Below, one piece after another: positions 44,838 to 52,797 of a stretch of 64,000 nt of DNA. Made by a program: the position numbers and the translations under genes. Positions within the stretch are counted from its first letter, which is position 1, and every line of letters starts with the position of its first letter. The stretch spans positions 124,001-188,000 of the forward strand of contig JACKPN010000002.1 in assembly GCA_024233575.1 (NCBI GenBank). The letters are read 5' to 3'. This DNA is from Chlamydiales bacterium (lineage in GTDB: Bacteria > Chlamydiota > Chlamydiia > Chlamydiales > Criblamydiaceae). Below the pieces are notes generated by a model that saw only the letters and a program-made list of their open reading frames with translations, did no database searches and was not told the DNA's origin.

Positions 44838-46175
44838 ATGACGACAACATGCGCAACGAATAAAACTGAATACTTTCATGAGATACCCCCAATCAAATAT
44901 GAAGGGCCTGGCAGCAGTAATCCCTTAGCTTATCGCTATTATCAAAAAGACAAAGTTATTCTTGGGAAATCAATGGAAGAGCACTTACGTCTTGCTGTTT
45001 GCTTTTGGCATACGTTTAATTGGAATGGTTCAGACACCTTTGGCGGTGCGACTTTTGACCGCCCTTGGCCGCAGGTTGCTGTGAATATCGACGATGCTAT
45101 CGAGCGTGTGCATGCTGCCTTTGCTTTTATGGGAAAGCTTGGCCTTCCTTTTTTTACGTTTCATGATCGCGATATTGCCCCTGAAGGGAGTAGCATCGCT
45201 GAATCGCGCGACAATCTTTTTCGTGTGGTAGACGTTGTTGCTGAAAAGATGAATCGCAACGGTATCAAGTTGTTGTGGGGGACAGCTAACCTTTTTTCCC
45301 ATCGTCGTTTTATGGCAGGCGCTGCAACAAATCCCGATCCTGATATTTTCGCCTATGCAGCGGCTCAAGTGAAGAATGCTCTTGATGCTACTGCTCAGCT
45401 TAAAGGGTGCAACTACGTGCTGTGGGGTGGGCGTGAAGGATATGAAACCTTGCTTAATACAAATATGAAACAAGAAGCAGAGCAGCTTGCACGCTTCTTA
45501 GCTATGACCGTTGATTACAAGCATAAGATCGGTTTTCAGGGGCCTCTTTTAATCGAGCCTAAGCCATGCGAGCCGACAAAGCATCAGTATGACCGTGATG
45601 TTGCGACAGTCTTTGCGTTTTTGCAAAAATATGGTCTTGAAAAGGAATTCAAGGTTAACATTGAGGTCAATCATGCTACTCTTGCCGGTCATACTTTTTA
45701 CCATGAAATTGTCTACGCTTTAAGTAATGGTATTTTTGGTAGCATCGACGCTAATAGAGGTGATCCGCTTCTTGGTTGGGATACCGACCAATTTCCATTG
45801 GATATTTCTGAAAGCGCTCTCGCTCTTTATGCTATCCTCAAGAACGGCGGGTTTAACAGTGGCGGGTTTAACTTAGACACAAAGCTAAGGAGGCAAAGCA
45901 TCGATATTGCGGATATGTTTATCGGGCATATCTGTGCAGCAGACACCTTAGCGCGCGGTTTGCTGGTTGCTGAAAAGCTGCTTGCTCGCGATTTTCTTGA
46001 AGAGTTTAAAGGCCAGCGATATCGAAAATGGAACGATCCCTTCGGAAAGAGCATTCTAAAAGGGGATGTCTCGTTGGAGGAGATTGCGACAGCTGCGGAA
46101 TCAATAGAGGAGCCGATACCCTATTCCGGACAACAGGAAAGACTTGAACATCAGCTGTCATCATATTTGCTGTGA
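44838..46175 (+). CDS. xylA: Xylose isomerase
   Basis: A 445-residue class II xylose isomerase, normal in length. Catalytic and metal motifs include FTFHDRDIAPEG (His109), YVLWGGREGYETLLNT, LIEPKPCEPTKHQYDRD, NIEVNHATLAGHTF and GSIDANRGDPLLGWDTDQFP. It interconverts D-xylose and D-xylulose and can also act on glucose and fructose. GGAGCAGG precedes ATG 44838. No xylulokinase gene is present in the window, so the pathway partner must lie elsewhere, or the enzyme acts as a glucose isomerase. Confidence 0.97.
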   Translation: MTTTCATNKTEYFHEIPPIKYEGPGSSNPLAYRYYQKDKVILGKSMEEHLRLAVCFWHTFNWNGSDTFGGATFDRPWPQVAVNIDDAIERVHAAFAFMGKLGLPFFTFHDRDIAPEGSSIAESRDNLFRVVDVVAEKMNRNGIKLLWGTANLFSHRRFMAGAATNPDPDIFAYAAAQVKNALDATAQLKGCNYVLWGGREGYETLLNTNMKQEAEQLARFLAMTVDYKHKIGFQGPLLIEPKPCEPTKHQYDRDVATVFAFLQKYGLEKEFKVNIEVNHATLAGHTFYHEIVYALSNGIFGSIDANRGDPLLGWDTDQFPLDISESALALYAILKNGGFNSGGFNLDTKLRRQSIDIADMFIGHICAADTLARGLLVAEKLLARDFLEEFKGQRYRKWNDPFGKSILKGDVSLEEIATAAESIEEPIPYSGQQERLEHQLSSYLL

Positions 46176-46289
46176 AATCATTGGTGGAAATGTTAAAAAA
46201 TTATTTATTGATTTAAGCGTTTTATGACACGGTTTTTGCAAGTGGCTCATAAATATTGAAATTATTGTATTGCAGGAAGAGGAATCATA

Positions 46290-46673
46290 ATGATGAACCA
46301 AGAAAAAAAGATGATGCTATTGAAAATTGCACTCATGTTGATCGGGCTGTTTTTCATTTTCGGTATTTTTCCGGCGATGTATTTTTTACCGGAAAGCTGG
46401 GCCTGGTCCCCGCATCAGCCGGAATATGAACAGATGATCATCGGCGTCTATGCCACGTTAGGTGTATTTCTTCTTCTTGCAGCGCGCAATCCAATGGAAA
46501 ACCGCAGCCTGATCTGGTTTACTGTCTGGTCAAGCATTGTCCATGGAGGCATTATGCTAGTGCAGGCTGTCGCTGACGTTAATGAGCGGGCAAACCTTCA
46601 TGGCGACATACCAGCACTGCTGCTTGTGGGTTTGATTCTAGGCCTTTTAATGCCAAGAAAACAAGTCTCATAA
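46290..46673 (+). CDS. Small four-helix membrane protein (DUF6632-like)
   Basis: A 127-residue protein with four hydrophobic helices and LIWFTVWSSIVHGGIMLVQ followed by HGDIPALLLVGL, like small DUF6632-type membrane proteins. The function is unknown. AGGAAGAGGAA lies before the ATG. Its end overlaps the convergent PhoH gene by 6 bases. Confidence 0.65.
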   Translation: MMNQEKKMMLLKIALMLIGLFFIFGIFPAMYFLPESWAWSPHQPEYEQMIIGVYATLGVFLLLAARNPMENRSLIWFTVWSSIVHGGIMLVQAVADVNERANLHGDIPALLLVGLILGLLMPRKQVS

Positions 46674-47969
46674 TATCTCTGCAGCTTTTGCCGCCAGGTC
46701 TGAGCGCTCCGTCTTCTGCAAGAACATATGCCCATAGAGTTTTTCATCGCTGAACTTCCCGACAATATAGGTGAGAGCGTTAGAATCTTTGTCAAGGTAA
46801 GGGTTGTCGATCTGTGTGGCATCGCCAGTCAATATTACCTTGGTTCCTTCGCCGGCCCGGGAGATGATGGTTTTCACTTCGTGCGGCGTTAAATTTTGCG
46901 CTTCGTCAACAATCATGAACACTTTTGGAAGCGAACGTCCGCGGATATACGCAACAGCTTCCATCTCGATACGCTTGCTGGCCATCACCCACTGAAGCGT
47001 TTCGTTTGGTTCGTTACCGGAGCTATCGCATAAATACTCCAAATTGTCATAGATCGGCTGCATCCAGTGAAAAAGCTTTTCTTCTTTCGTTCCCGGCAGG
47101 TAGCCGATATCTCTGCCTAACGGGACAATAGGACGCGAGATGAGAATTTTGGAATACATTCCCTCATCAAAGACTTTACGCATGGCACATGCCAGCGCTA
47201 GCAAGGTCTTGCCAGTTCCTGCGGGACCCATAAGCGTGATCAACCTAATGTCATCTCGAAGAAGAAGGTCGACAGCGCAACGCTGCTCTACGTTGCGCGG
47301 TTTGATGCCCCAAATATTGGTCGCTTTGACAAGCGGCTCAAGAGTCTTGTCGAGCGGGTTGTACTTCCCAACGGCAGAAGAGTGCTCGGGCGAGGTCATG
47401 ACGCAGTACTCATTGGGACGGTAGTCCTGGGTATGGTCGAGCTTGATATGTCCGTCCTTATAGAAAACATCAACATCATGTTTGGTTGTTTCGATATAAC
47501 GTAAACCGCGATAAATGTTTGTGTATGAGAATTTTAAGTTTTCATAGTCGTGCGCTTCTAGACCTATCGCCTCAGCTTTGACGCGTGCAGCGAAGTCCTT
47601 GGAAACGAAAACTACTTCTTTTCCCTGATCCTTGAGCGCTTGCGCAGTCATGATAATGCGGTTGTCATTGACGCTTAGCCCTAAAGAAGATTTGTTGTTA
47701 AGCTGGTCCTCTAAGTGGATAACGACTGTCGCTTCATTTTCAAGCTGCACACCCTTATGAAGATCTCCTCTTCCAAGTGATGTTAACGAATCTAGAAACC
47801 TAAAGACGGAACGCGCATTTTTGCCCAGCTCATTTGGGAGACGTTTCATTGTATCCAACTCTTCCAGAACAGTTAATGGAATTACAACGTAATGTCTGGG
47901 AAACTTGTTGATCGCTTCCGGATCATGCAAAAGCACGTTAGTATCAAGGACAAAGACTTTTTTCGACAC
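46668..47969 (-). CDS. PIN-PhoH family ATPase
   Basis: A 433-residue protein with an N-terminal PIN nuclease domain (FVLDTNVLLHDPEAINKF and later acidic residues, to about 140) and a C-terminal PhoH ATPase domain with Walker A GPAGTGKTLLALACA and Walker B VFMIVDEAQNLTPHE. This YlaK-type fusion is a predicted RNA helicase/nuclease. A PhoH gene is also present in Chlamydia trachomatis. It is divergent from the SWIM-motif gene across a 330-base gap. Confidence 0.95.
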   Translation of the reverse strand: MSKKVFVLDTNVLLHDPEAINKFPRHYVVIPLTVLEELDTMKRLPNELGKNARSVFRFLDSLTSLGRGDLHKGVQLENEATVVIHLEDQLNNKSSLGLSVNDNRIIMTAQALKDQGKEVVFVSKDFAARVKAEAIGLEAHDYENLKFSYTNIYRGLRYIETTKHDVDVFYKDGHIKLDHTQDYRPNEYCVMTSPEHSSAVGKYNPLDKTLEPLVKATNIWGIKPRNVEQRCAVDLLLRDDIRLITLMGPAGTGKTLLALACAMRKVFDEGMYSKILISRPIVPLGRDIGYLPGTKEEKLFHWMQPIYDNLEYLCDSSGNEPNETLQWVMASKRIEMEAVAYIRGRSLPKVFMIVDEAQNLTPHEVKTIISRAGEGTKVILTGDATQIDNPYLDKDSNALTYIVGKFSDEKLYGHMFLQKTERSDLAAKAAEIL

Positions 47970-48098
47970 GAGTAACTCCTATTATTTAGCATTATCGACC
48001 CGACCATCTGGGGTGTTTTTTCTGTAATGTTCAGTCTTGTTTCGCGTTCATAGTCGCAAGCTCTGGCTAGCTTGCTTCGTATTTCCCGACTTAAGAGC

Positions 48099-48126
48099 TA
48101 AAAAATGCTAGAAAAACCATCTTCAA
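48099..48126. repeat. Short repeated intergenic motif, copy 2
   Basis: taaaaaatgctagaaaaacc and its continuation through 48126 matches 30156-30181 at about 25 of 28 positions with one two-base indel. It lies in the gap between phoH and the SWIM-motif gene. Confidence 0.35.
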
Positions 48127-48205
48127 CTATTTTTACTAGTTGCCCTACAAGTTTCTTTTTTAGCATTAGAGGTCATTAGAGTGAAGAAAAAAGCGGTTAG
48201 AGCTA

Positions 48206-48240
48206 AAAACTAGCACTCTTGCTGTTGAACTGCTAGTTTT
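48206..48240. repeat. Inverted repeat upstream of the SWIM-motif gene
   Basis: aaaactagca (48206-48215) pairs perfectly with tgctagtttt (48231-48240) around a 15-base loop. It ends just before a -35 box, so it may be an operator-like site or a hairpin. The related strings gctaaaaaatgctag and actagttg occur within 110 bases upstream. Confidence 0.45.
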
Positions 48241-48241
48241 G

Positions 48242-48270
48242 TTGACCGATACAACTCTTTGTGATAAAAT
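48242..48270 (+). promoter_or_regulatory. Sigma-70-like promoter
   Basis: TTGACC (48242-48247), a 17-base spacer and TAAAAT (48265-48270), about 30 bases before the SWIM-motif gene start and its AAGGGAGG ribosome site. The fit to the sigma-70 (chlamydial sigma-66) consensus is good. Confidence 0.65.
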
Positions 48271-48300
48271 ATAGGAAAATAAAAAGGGAGGAATGTTCGC

Positions 48301-48990
48301 ATGAAAATTAACAATAAATTTCTTAGTATACCCCCTTATGTTTCAGTATCTTGGAGTGAGGTTGTTGCATTGCACACTGAAGATGGAGCCTTGGTTATTC
48401 CGCTTAGAACTGGCAAAAAGATCCAGATTACAGGGTTGTCTTCCGAATTGATCGAAACGATCTTCAGTGCACATGCGCAATATATGGCTGGTGGAGCTGA
48501 ACCTACTCCCCAGAAGGAAGCTAATAAGAAGCCTTCCGTCCGCTTTGGATTTGGTGATGCCATACCCGCAGAACTAGGTTCTGCAATGCAGCACAGAATG
48601 GAAAATGCTAACGCACCGGATTTGCCTCAGGAACTCTTGGATAAAATAAGCTCAGTAGCAAAAATTATGGCTCCTGAAGGTTCTGAATTTCCGGAAGCAG
48701 AACCGCACTGTAACTGTCCTCATTGTCAAATTGCACGCGCTATCAGTGGGAAGGTGGCGGAAAAACTTGAAATGAATGACATTGAATCCACTATAATAGA
48801 TGAAGAGATTACGGATGAAGACCTTAAATTTGAGCAGTGGATGGTTACCGACTTAGGCGATCATCGTTATGCTGTAACTAACAAGTTGGACAAGTCCGAA
48901 CAATATATGGTTTATCTTGGAGAAGAGTCCGTAGGCTGTAACTGCGGAAGAGAAGGATGTGATCATGTGATCGCAGTCCTAAATAGTTAA
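48301..48990 (+). CDS. Conserved hypothetical with CxxC and SWIM-like zinc motifs
   Basis: A 229-residue protein I cannot assign to a named family. The N-terminal 60 residues contain an SH3- or PH-like strand set (VVALHTEDGALVIPLRTGKK). The middle has CNCPHCQIARAI (about 137-148), a metal-binding CxCxxC. The end, residues 213-225, reads GCNCGREGCDHVI, which fits the C-x-C-(n)-C-x-H pattern of SWIM zinc fingers. SWIM domains bind DNA or proteins. It sits between phoH and the secretion chaperone gene, a neighbourhood conserved in chlamydiae, so it may be an ordinary chlamydial core protein. Confidence 0.7.
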   Translation: MKINNKFLSIPPYVSVSWSEVVALHTEDGALVIPLRTGKKIQITGLSSELIETIFSAHAQYMAGGAEPTPQKEANKKPSVRFGFGDAIPAELGSAMQHRMENANAPDLPQELLDKISSVAKIMAPEGSEFPEAEPHCNCPHCQIARAISGKVAEKLEMNDIESTIIDEEITDEDLKFEQWMVTDLGDHRYAVTNKLDKSEQYMVYLGEESVGCNCGREGCDHVIAVLNS

Positions 48991-49033
48991 TATTAAGTAT
49001 GTTTTAATTGTTTAATTTCGATTTTTGCTTAGT

Positions 49034-49063
49034 TTGCCAACTAATTGTTTTTTGAGATAAAAT
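49034..49063 (+). promoter_or_regulatory. Sigma-70-like promoter for the secretion chaperone gene
   Basis: TTGCCA (49034-49039), an 18-base spacer and TAAAAT (49058-49063). Transcription from here would give a 5' leader of about 140 bases before ATG 49213. Confidence 0.5.
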
Positions 49064-49212
49064 AAGGTTAATTGGCGGATAATTGCTTGCATGATCTTGT
49101 TATCTCCTAAGTGGTAAAACTCTTTACATATAACGGGAACTTCAGGCATGATAATAGGCAATCGTAAGAGAAATGATGCCTTAAAAGTTAGATACCTGTT
49201 GGAGGTTAAATT

Positions 49213-49785
49213 ATGTCCTTTGAAAATGCCAAGGCGAACTTGGAAGAATTTGGCAAAGAACTCGGCCTTGAAGGATTAGAGTTTGATGAAAACAACACTT
49301 GTATTCTAGGGATAGATGATGAGTTTTCCCTGCATATCACTTATGAACCAAACTCAAAAAGACTGTATCTTTATTCTCCGTTGCTAGACGGTCTGCCTCG
49401 CGACGAAAAAGCTCTAATGAAGCTATATGAGCGTCTTCTTGAAGGTTCGATGCTTGGCGGACAAATGGCAGGCGGCGGCTGTGGTGTTGCTGTTAAAGAA
49501 GAATTGATTCTGATGCACTGCACCATTGACATGGAGCATGCAGTTCCTGCAGCATTGCGCGCTTTTGCGCCACTTTATGTAGAAACAGTAGAAAAATGGC
49601 GTTCAATCTGCCGCGATATTTCTGAAGGGCGCGAACCATCTGACGAGCCCCCAGGGCGTGGTCCTGGCGGTCAGCAGCAAGGTGGCGGCGGTCAGAAACA
49701 GCAACAAGGCAAGCAAGATAAGCCGGGCCAACCGAAACCAAGACCAGGCGGTATAGGACCTGGAGAAGGTTATATCAAGATCTAG
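49213..49785 (+). CDS. slc1: Type III secretion chaperone (Slc1/CesT-like)
   Basis: A 190-residue protein. The first 140 residues follow the CesT/SycE class I chaperone fold: an N-terminal helix, EFSLHITYEPNSKRLYLYSPL, DEKALMKLYERLLEGSMLGG and the long C-terminal helix AAVRAFAPLY-like (PAALRAFAPLYVETVEKW). It resembles chlamydial Slc1 (CT043), which binds early effectors such as TarP. A Gly/Gln/Pro-rich tail of about 45 residues is added. GGAGG precedes the ATG. The gene is followed by a strong terminator and then ssb, the same order as CT043-CT044. Confidence 0.85.
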   Translation: MSFENAKANLEEFGKELGLEGLEFDENNTCILGIDDEFSLHITYEPNSKRLYLYSPLLDGLPRDEKALMKLYERLLEGSMLGGQMAGGGCGVAVKEELILMHCTIDMEHAVPAALRAFAPLYVETVEKWRSICRDISEGREPSDEPPGRGPGGQQQGGGGQKQQQGKQDKPGQPKPRPGGIGPGEGYIKI

Positions 49786-49810
49786 TTTTCTTAGATAGCC
49801 AATCGAATTC

Positions 49811-49846
49811 AAACGGTTGTAGAATTTTCTACAGCCGTTTTTTCTT
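49811..49846 (+). terminator. Rho-independent terminator
   Basis: aaacggttgtagaa (49811-49824) pairs with ttctacagccgttt (49827-49840) with a single G-T pair, followed by T-rich sequence. It ends the slc1-like transcript. Confidence 0.85.
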
Positions 49847-49917
49847 TTGTTCTTTATTTTCATTTTTGTTACACATTTATACCGATACGTAATTCAAAAT
49901 TTGTTAGGGGGAAAATC

Positions 49918-50388
49918 ATGATTTTATTACAAATTGCGGGACATCTAGGTGCAGATCCCGAAGAGCGTTTCACCACTGGTGGACAGAAGCTATGGCAGTT
50001 GCGCGTGGCAACTAACGTGCGCAACAAAGGCGAAGATACTACTATTTGGTGGCGTGTTACCGTTTGGGGTGATCAGTTTGACAAAATGATGCCATACTTT
50101 AAAAAAGGCAGCGGTATCATGGTCTTCGGCGAAATGGGCAAGCTCGATGTTTATACTGACAAGAGCGGTCAACCGCAAGTGTCATACGATATGACAGCAC
50201 GCATGCTTTACTTCCCGCCCTTCCGTTCCGGGCAGCAGGATGGTTCGCAGCAACAGCAGCAAGGTAGATCACAGGGCGGAATGACGTCGGGTACAGCGGA
50301 AATGACACCTGCGGATCCGCAGATGGCCTATTCGCCAGCGGGAGAATCGGAACAGGATCAATTTAATGATGACCCTATGCCATTCTAA
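49918..50388 (+). CDS. ssb: Single-stranded DNA-binding protein
   Basis: A 156-residue SSB. The OB fold runs from MILLQIAGHLGADPEERFT to about residue 105, followed by a Gln/Gly/Ser-rich linker and the acidic tip DDPMPF that binds partner proteins. AGGGGG lies before ATG 49918. The gene overlaps asd by 23 bases. In Chlamydia trachomatis ssb (CT044) is likewise next to the slc1 gene. Confidence 0.97.
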   Translation: MILLQIAGHLGADPEERFTTGGQKLWQLRVATNVRNKGEDTTIWWRVTVWGDQFDKMMPYFKKGSGIMVFGEMGKLDVYTDKSGQPQVSYDMTARMLYFPPFRSGQQDGSQQQQQGRSQGGMTSGTAEMTPADPQMAYSPAGESEQDQFNDDPMPF

Positions 50389-51418
50389 AATACCCGTTGC
50401 CGTTTTGGGCGCAACAGGCAGTGTAGGACAGAAGTTCATTGAGCTTCTGTCTGCACACCCTTGGTTTGAATTGGTTGCCGTTGCTGCCTCTGAACGGTCG
50501 GCAGGGCAAGCGTATGGTTGCGCCTGCGAGTGGCAGATGGCTACACCACTTCCTCGAAACATCGCAGATATGGTCGTTGCTTCCTGCAAGCCCAACCTTC
50601 CTGCTGAGATTGTTTTTTCCGGACTGGATTCAGCAGTTGCCGGTTCAATCGAAGAAGAGTTTGCCAAGGCGGGATACTGCGTGATATCCAATGCTCGTAA
50701 TCACCGAATGAGCCTCAATGTTCCGCTTCTTATTCCGGAAGTCAATCCGGAGCACCTTGCCCTGATTGAAAAGCAAAAATTCGGTTCTGGATCGATTATT
50801 ACTAATCCTAATTGTTCCGTCATCGGACTTGCTTTGGCCTTAAAGCCTTTGGATGAGGCTTTCGGTGTCGATAGCGTAGCGGTAACAACAATGCAGGCAA
50901 TTTCCGGAGCAGGCTTTGCCTCTAAAACAACGCTGGACATCGATGATAATGTAATTCCCTATATTTCCGGGGAGGAGCAAAAAATGGAAACCGAGCCATT
51001 GAAGATACTTGGAAGGCTCACCGATACAGGAATCGTTCCTGCAAGCTTCAAAATAAGTGCGCAATGCAATCGTGTCCATGTTACGGATGGACATCTCGAA
51101 TGCGTATCGGTCAAATTGAAGCGGCCGGCCACAGAAAGTCAGATCATCGCTGCCTGGAAGGAGTATCGTTCCTTGCTAGATACTCCGATGGCGCCGATCC
51201 ATCCCCTTCATTATTTTGCTGAAGAAGCCTTCCCTCAACCTAAGCACCATCGTGGATTAGAAGGGGGAATGGCTGTATCGTTGGGGCGATTACGTCGTTG
51301 CCCGTTATTTGATTTTAAATTTGTTCTTTTAGCGCATAATACCGTTCGTGGAGCGGCTGGATGTGCCATCCTTAATGCTGAGCTCTACTGTAAGCAGTAT
51401 CGTTTCGCCGCTGTATAA
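50366..51418 (+). CDS. asd: Aspartate-semialdehyde dehydrogenase
   Basis: A 350-residue enzyme that reduces aspartyl phosphate to aspartate semialdehyde for lysine/diaminopimelate and threonine synthesis. The NADP fold is PVAVLGATGSVGQKFIELL, the active-site Cys lies in TNPNCSVIGLAL (about 149) and the catalytic His region is RVHVTDGHLECV. The C-terminal FVLLAHNTVRGAAGCAI is characteristic of the archaeal/fungal-type branch. It begins inside ssb. In C. trachomatis the corresponding position holds pepA (CT045), so this is a local difference. Confidence 0.95.
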   Translation: MMTLCHSKIPVAVLGATGSVGQKFIELLSAHPWFELVAVAASERSAGQAYGCACEWQMATPLPRNIADMVVASCKPNLPAEIVFSGLDSAVAGSIEEEFAKAGYCVISNARNHRMSLNVPLLIPEVNPEHLALIEKQKFGSGSIITNPNCSVIGLALALKPLDEAFGVDSVAVTTMQAISGAGFASKTTLDIDDNVIPYISGEEQKMETEPLKILGRLTDTGIVPASFKISAQCNRVHVTDGHLECVSVKLKRPATESQIIAAWKEYRSLLDTPMAPIHPLHYFAEEAFPQPKHHRGLEGGMAVSLGRLRRCPLFDFKFVLLAHNTVRGAAGCAILNAELYCKQYRFAAV

Positions 51419-51540
51419 AATCCCAAAATGAAACTAATGTATTAATAATCAAAAGTTTGAAAGAATTCGTCGTTGTAGTCCTGAAACTCCTAAAACCATC
51501 GAATATCAACGCATATCATTCTTCTCACTTGGCATCGTTA

Positions 51541-51570
51541 TTGCATAGATATTAGTACGAATGTTACAAT
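51541..51570 (+). promoter_or_regulatory. Sigma-70-like promoter for hctB
   Basis: TTGCAT (51541-51546), an 18-base spacer and TACAAT (51565-51570), about 43 bases before ATG 51613, which has a GGAGG site. A late-regulated gene would be expected to use such a promoter in chlamydiae. Confidence 0.5.
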
Positions 51571-51612
51571 TAAATCGCTGATAATAAGCGATATAAAGCC
51601 TATGGAGGAACC

Positions 51613-51960
51613 ATGGCTACTAAAAAAACAGTCAAGAAGACCGTAAAAAAGACCACGGCAAAGAAAGTGGTAGAGAAAAAAAAGACCGTAAAAAAATCCC
51701 CAGCTGCGAAAACGGTAGTTAAGAAGAAAGTTGTTAATAAAGCGCCAGAGAAGAAGACAGTAGCTAAAAAGACTGTCGCCAAAAAGCCGATTGCAAAAAA
51801 ACGCGCCGAGCCTAAAAAGCCAGCCGCAGTCATTATCAACCAGCCCTCATTTCCTATAGAGAAAAAGCAGAAAGGGGTGAAGCGAATGAAAGTAATGACA
51901 GCAGAAGGGTGGGAGCGCAAAATGGCTCAGATCACCGGAAGACAATTACGCAAAAAGTAA
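51613..51960 (+). CDS. hctB: Hc2-like lysine-rich histone-like protein
   Basis: A 115-residue, extremely basic protein. The first 75 residues are Lys/Ala/Val/Thr repeats of the 'KKTVAKKTVAKK' kind, like the chlamydial developmental nucleoid protein Hc2 (HctB) that condenses the chromosome in elementary bodies. The last 45 residues (RMKVMTAEGWERKMAQITG) are not lysine-repeat and may be specific. Position between ssb/asd and the holA block matches CT046 in Chlamydia. GGAGG precedes the ATG. Confidence 0.92.
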   Translation: MATKKTVKKTVKKTTAKKVVEKKKTVKKSPAAKTVVKKKVVNKAPEKKTVAKKTVAKKPIAKKRAEPKKPAAVIINQPSFPIEKKQKGVKRMKVMTAEGWERKMAQITGRQLRKK

Positions 51961-51996
51961 CGAATTTATCTTGAATTTCCCTCCTTGCTAAGCTAG

Positions 51997-52027
51997 CCTT
52001 TTACAAAGGGCGATCCTTTGTAAAAGG
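51997..52027 (+). promoter_or_regulatory. Perfect 13-bp hairpin covering the spsF ribosome site
   Basis: ccttttacaaagg (51997-52009), loop gcgat, cctttgtaaaagg (52015-52027). The right arm contains AAAAGG, the only good ribosome site for GTG 52035, seven bases away. There is no T-run, so it may act as an RNA end for hctB or as a translation switch rather than a terminator. Confidence 0.7.
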
Positions 52028-52034
52028 CTGCATT

Positions 52035-52787
52035 GTGAAGAACTTTTCTGAAACAGTTGTCATCATTATCCAAGCACGAATGGGGTCGACCCGTCTTCCC
52101 GGAAAGCTGTTGCTTGAAGTAGCGGGACGCCCGCTGTTGAGCTACCAGATTGAGAGACTTAAACGTGCAAAATTTGCCGATCGGATTGTGGTGGCAACTA
52201 CGACCAATCCACGTGATGAGCAGATTGTAGACTTCTGTAGAAAAGAAAAAGTGTCTTGTTATCGCGGTAGCGAAGAGGATGTACTCGACCGATACGAGCG
52301 CGCAGCGCAGGAATATGGAGCGGATATCATCGTCCGTATTACCTCTGATTGTCCGCTGATTGATCCTGCGATTGTCGACCAGGTGATAGCCTATTATTTT
52401 GAACATCGCGACCGCTTTGATTACGTGTCAAACACAATCCAACGTACCTTCCCAAGAGGGATGGATGTGGAAGTTTTTCCCTATGACAAACTGGAAGAGA
52501 TAGCTGCCAGGGCAGTGGCGCCGCACGAACGCGAGCACGTCACACCGTACTTTTACGAGCATCAGGATCGCTATCGATTAGGCAGCGTTAGTAATGATCG
52601 CGATCTTTCCTCTTATCGCTGGACGGTGGACACGGAAGAAGATTTCACCCTAGTCTCGAAGATCATCAATGCACTCTACCGCCACAAACCGAATTTTACA
52701 TTGGACGACCTTCTCAATCTTTTCAAGAAACATCCCGATTGGAAAAATATTAATGTCCACGTCAAGCAGAAGCCGCTGAAAACATAA
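52035..52787 (+). CDS. SpsF-like cytidylyltransferase/glycosyltransferase
   Basis: A 250-residue nucleotidyltransferase of the SpsF/acylneuraminate cytidylyltransferase-like type. The N-terminal nucleotide motif is IIIQARMGSTRLPGKLLLEV, with IIVRITSDCPLIDPAIVDQV in the middle and YRWTVDTEEDFTLV near the end. Its relatives activate or transfer nonulosonic acids and related sugars. It starts at GTG 52035 after the hairpin and is followed 10 bases later by the GNAT-NeuB fusion gene, so it opens a plus-strand run reaching 57474. Confidence 0.88.
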   Translation: MKNFSETVVIIIQARMGSTRLPGKLLLEVAGRPLLSYQIERLKRAKFADRIVVATTTNPRDEQIVDFCRKEKVSCYRGSEEDVLDRYERAAQEYGADIIVRITSDCPLIDPAIVDQVIAYYFEHRDRFDYVSNTIQRTFPRGMDVEVFPYDKLEEIAARAVAPHEREHVTPYFYEHQDRYRLGSVSNDRDLSSYRWTVDTEEDFTLVSKIINALYRHKPNFTLDDLLNLFKKHPDWKNINVHVKQKPLKT

Positions 52788-52797
52788 GGACAGCATC

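Noticed and set aside
51600..51920. Minus-strand ORF rich in Phe/Val/Thr opposite hctB
   Set aside because: It is the antisense of lysine-codon repeats; the plus-strand frame encodes the recognisable Hc2-like protein.
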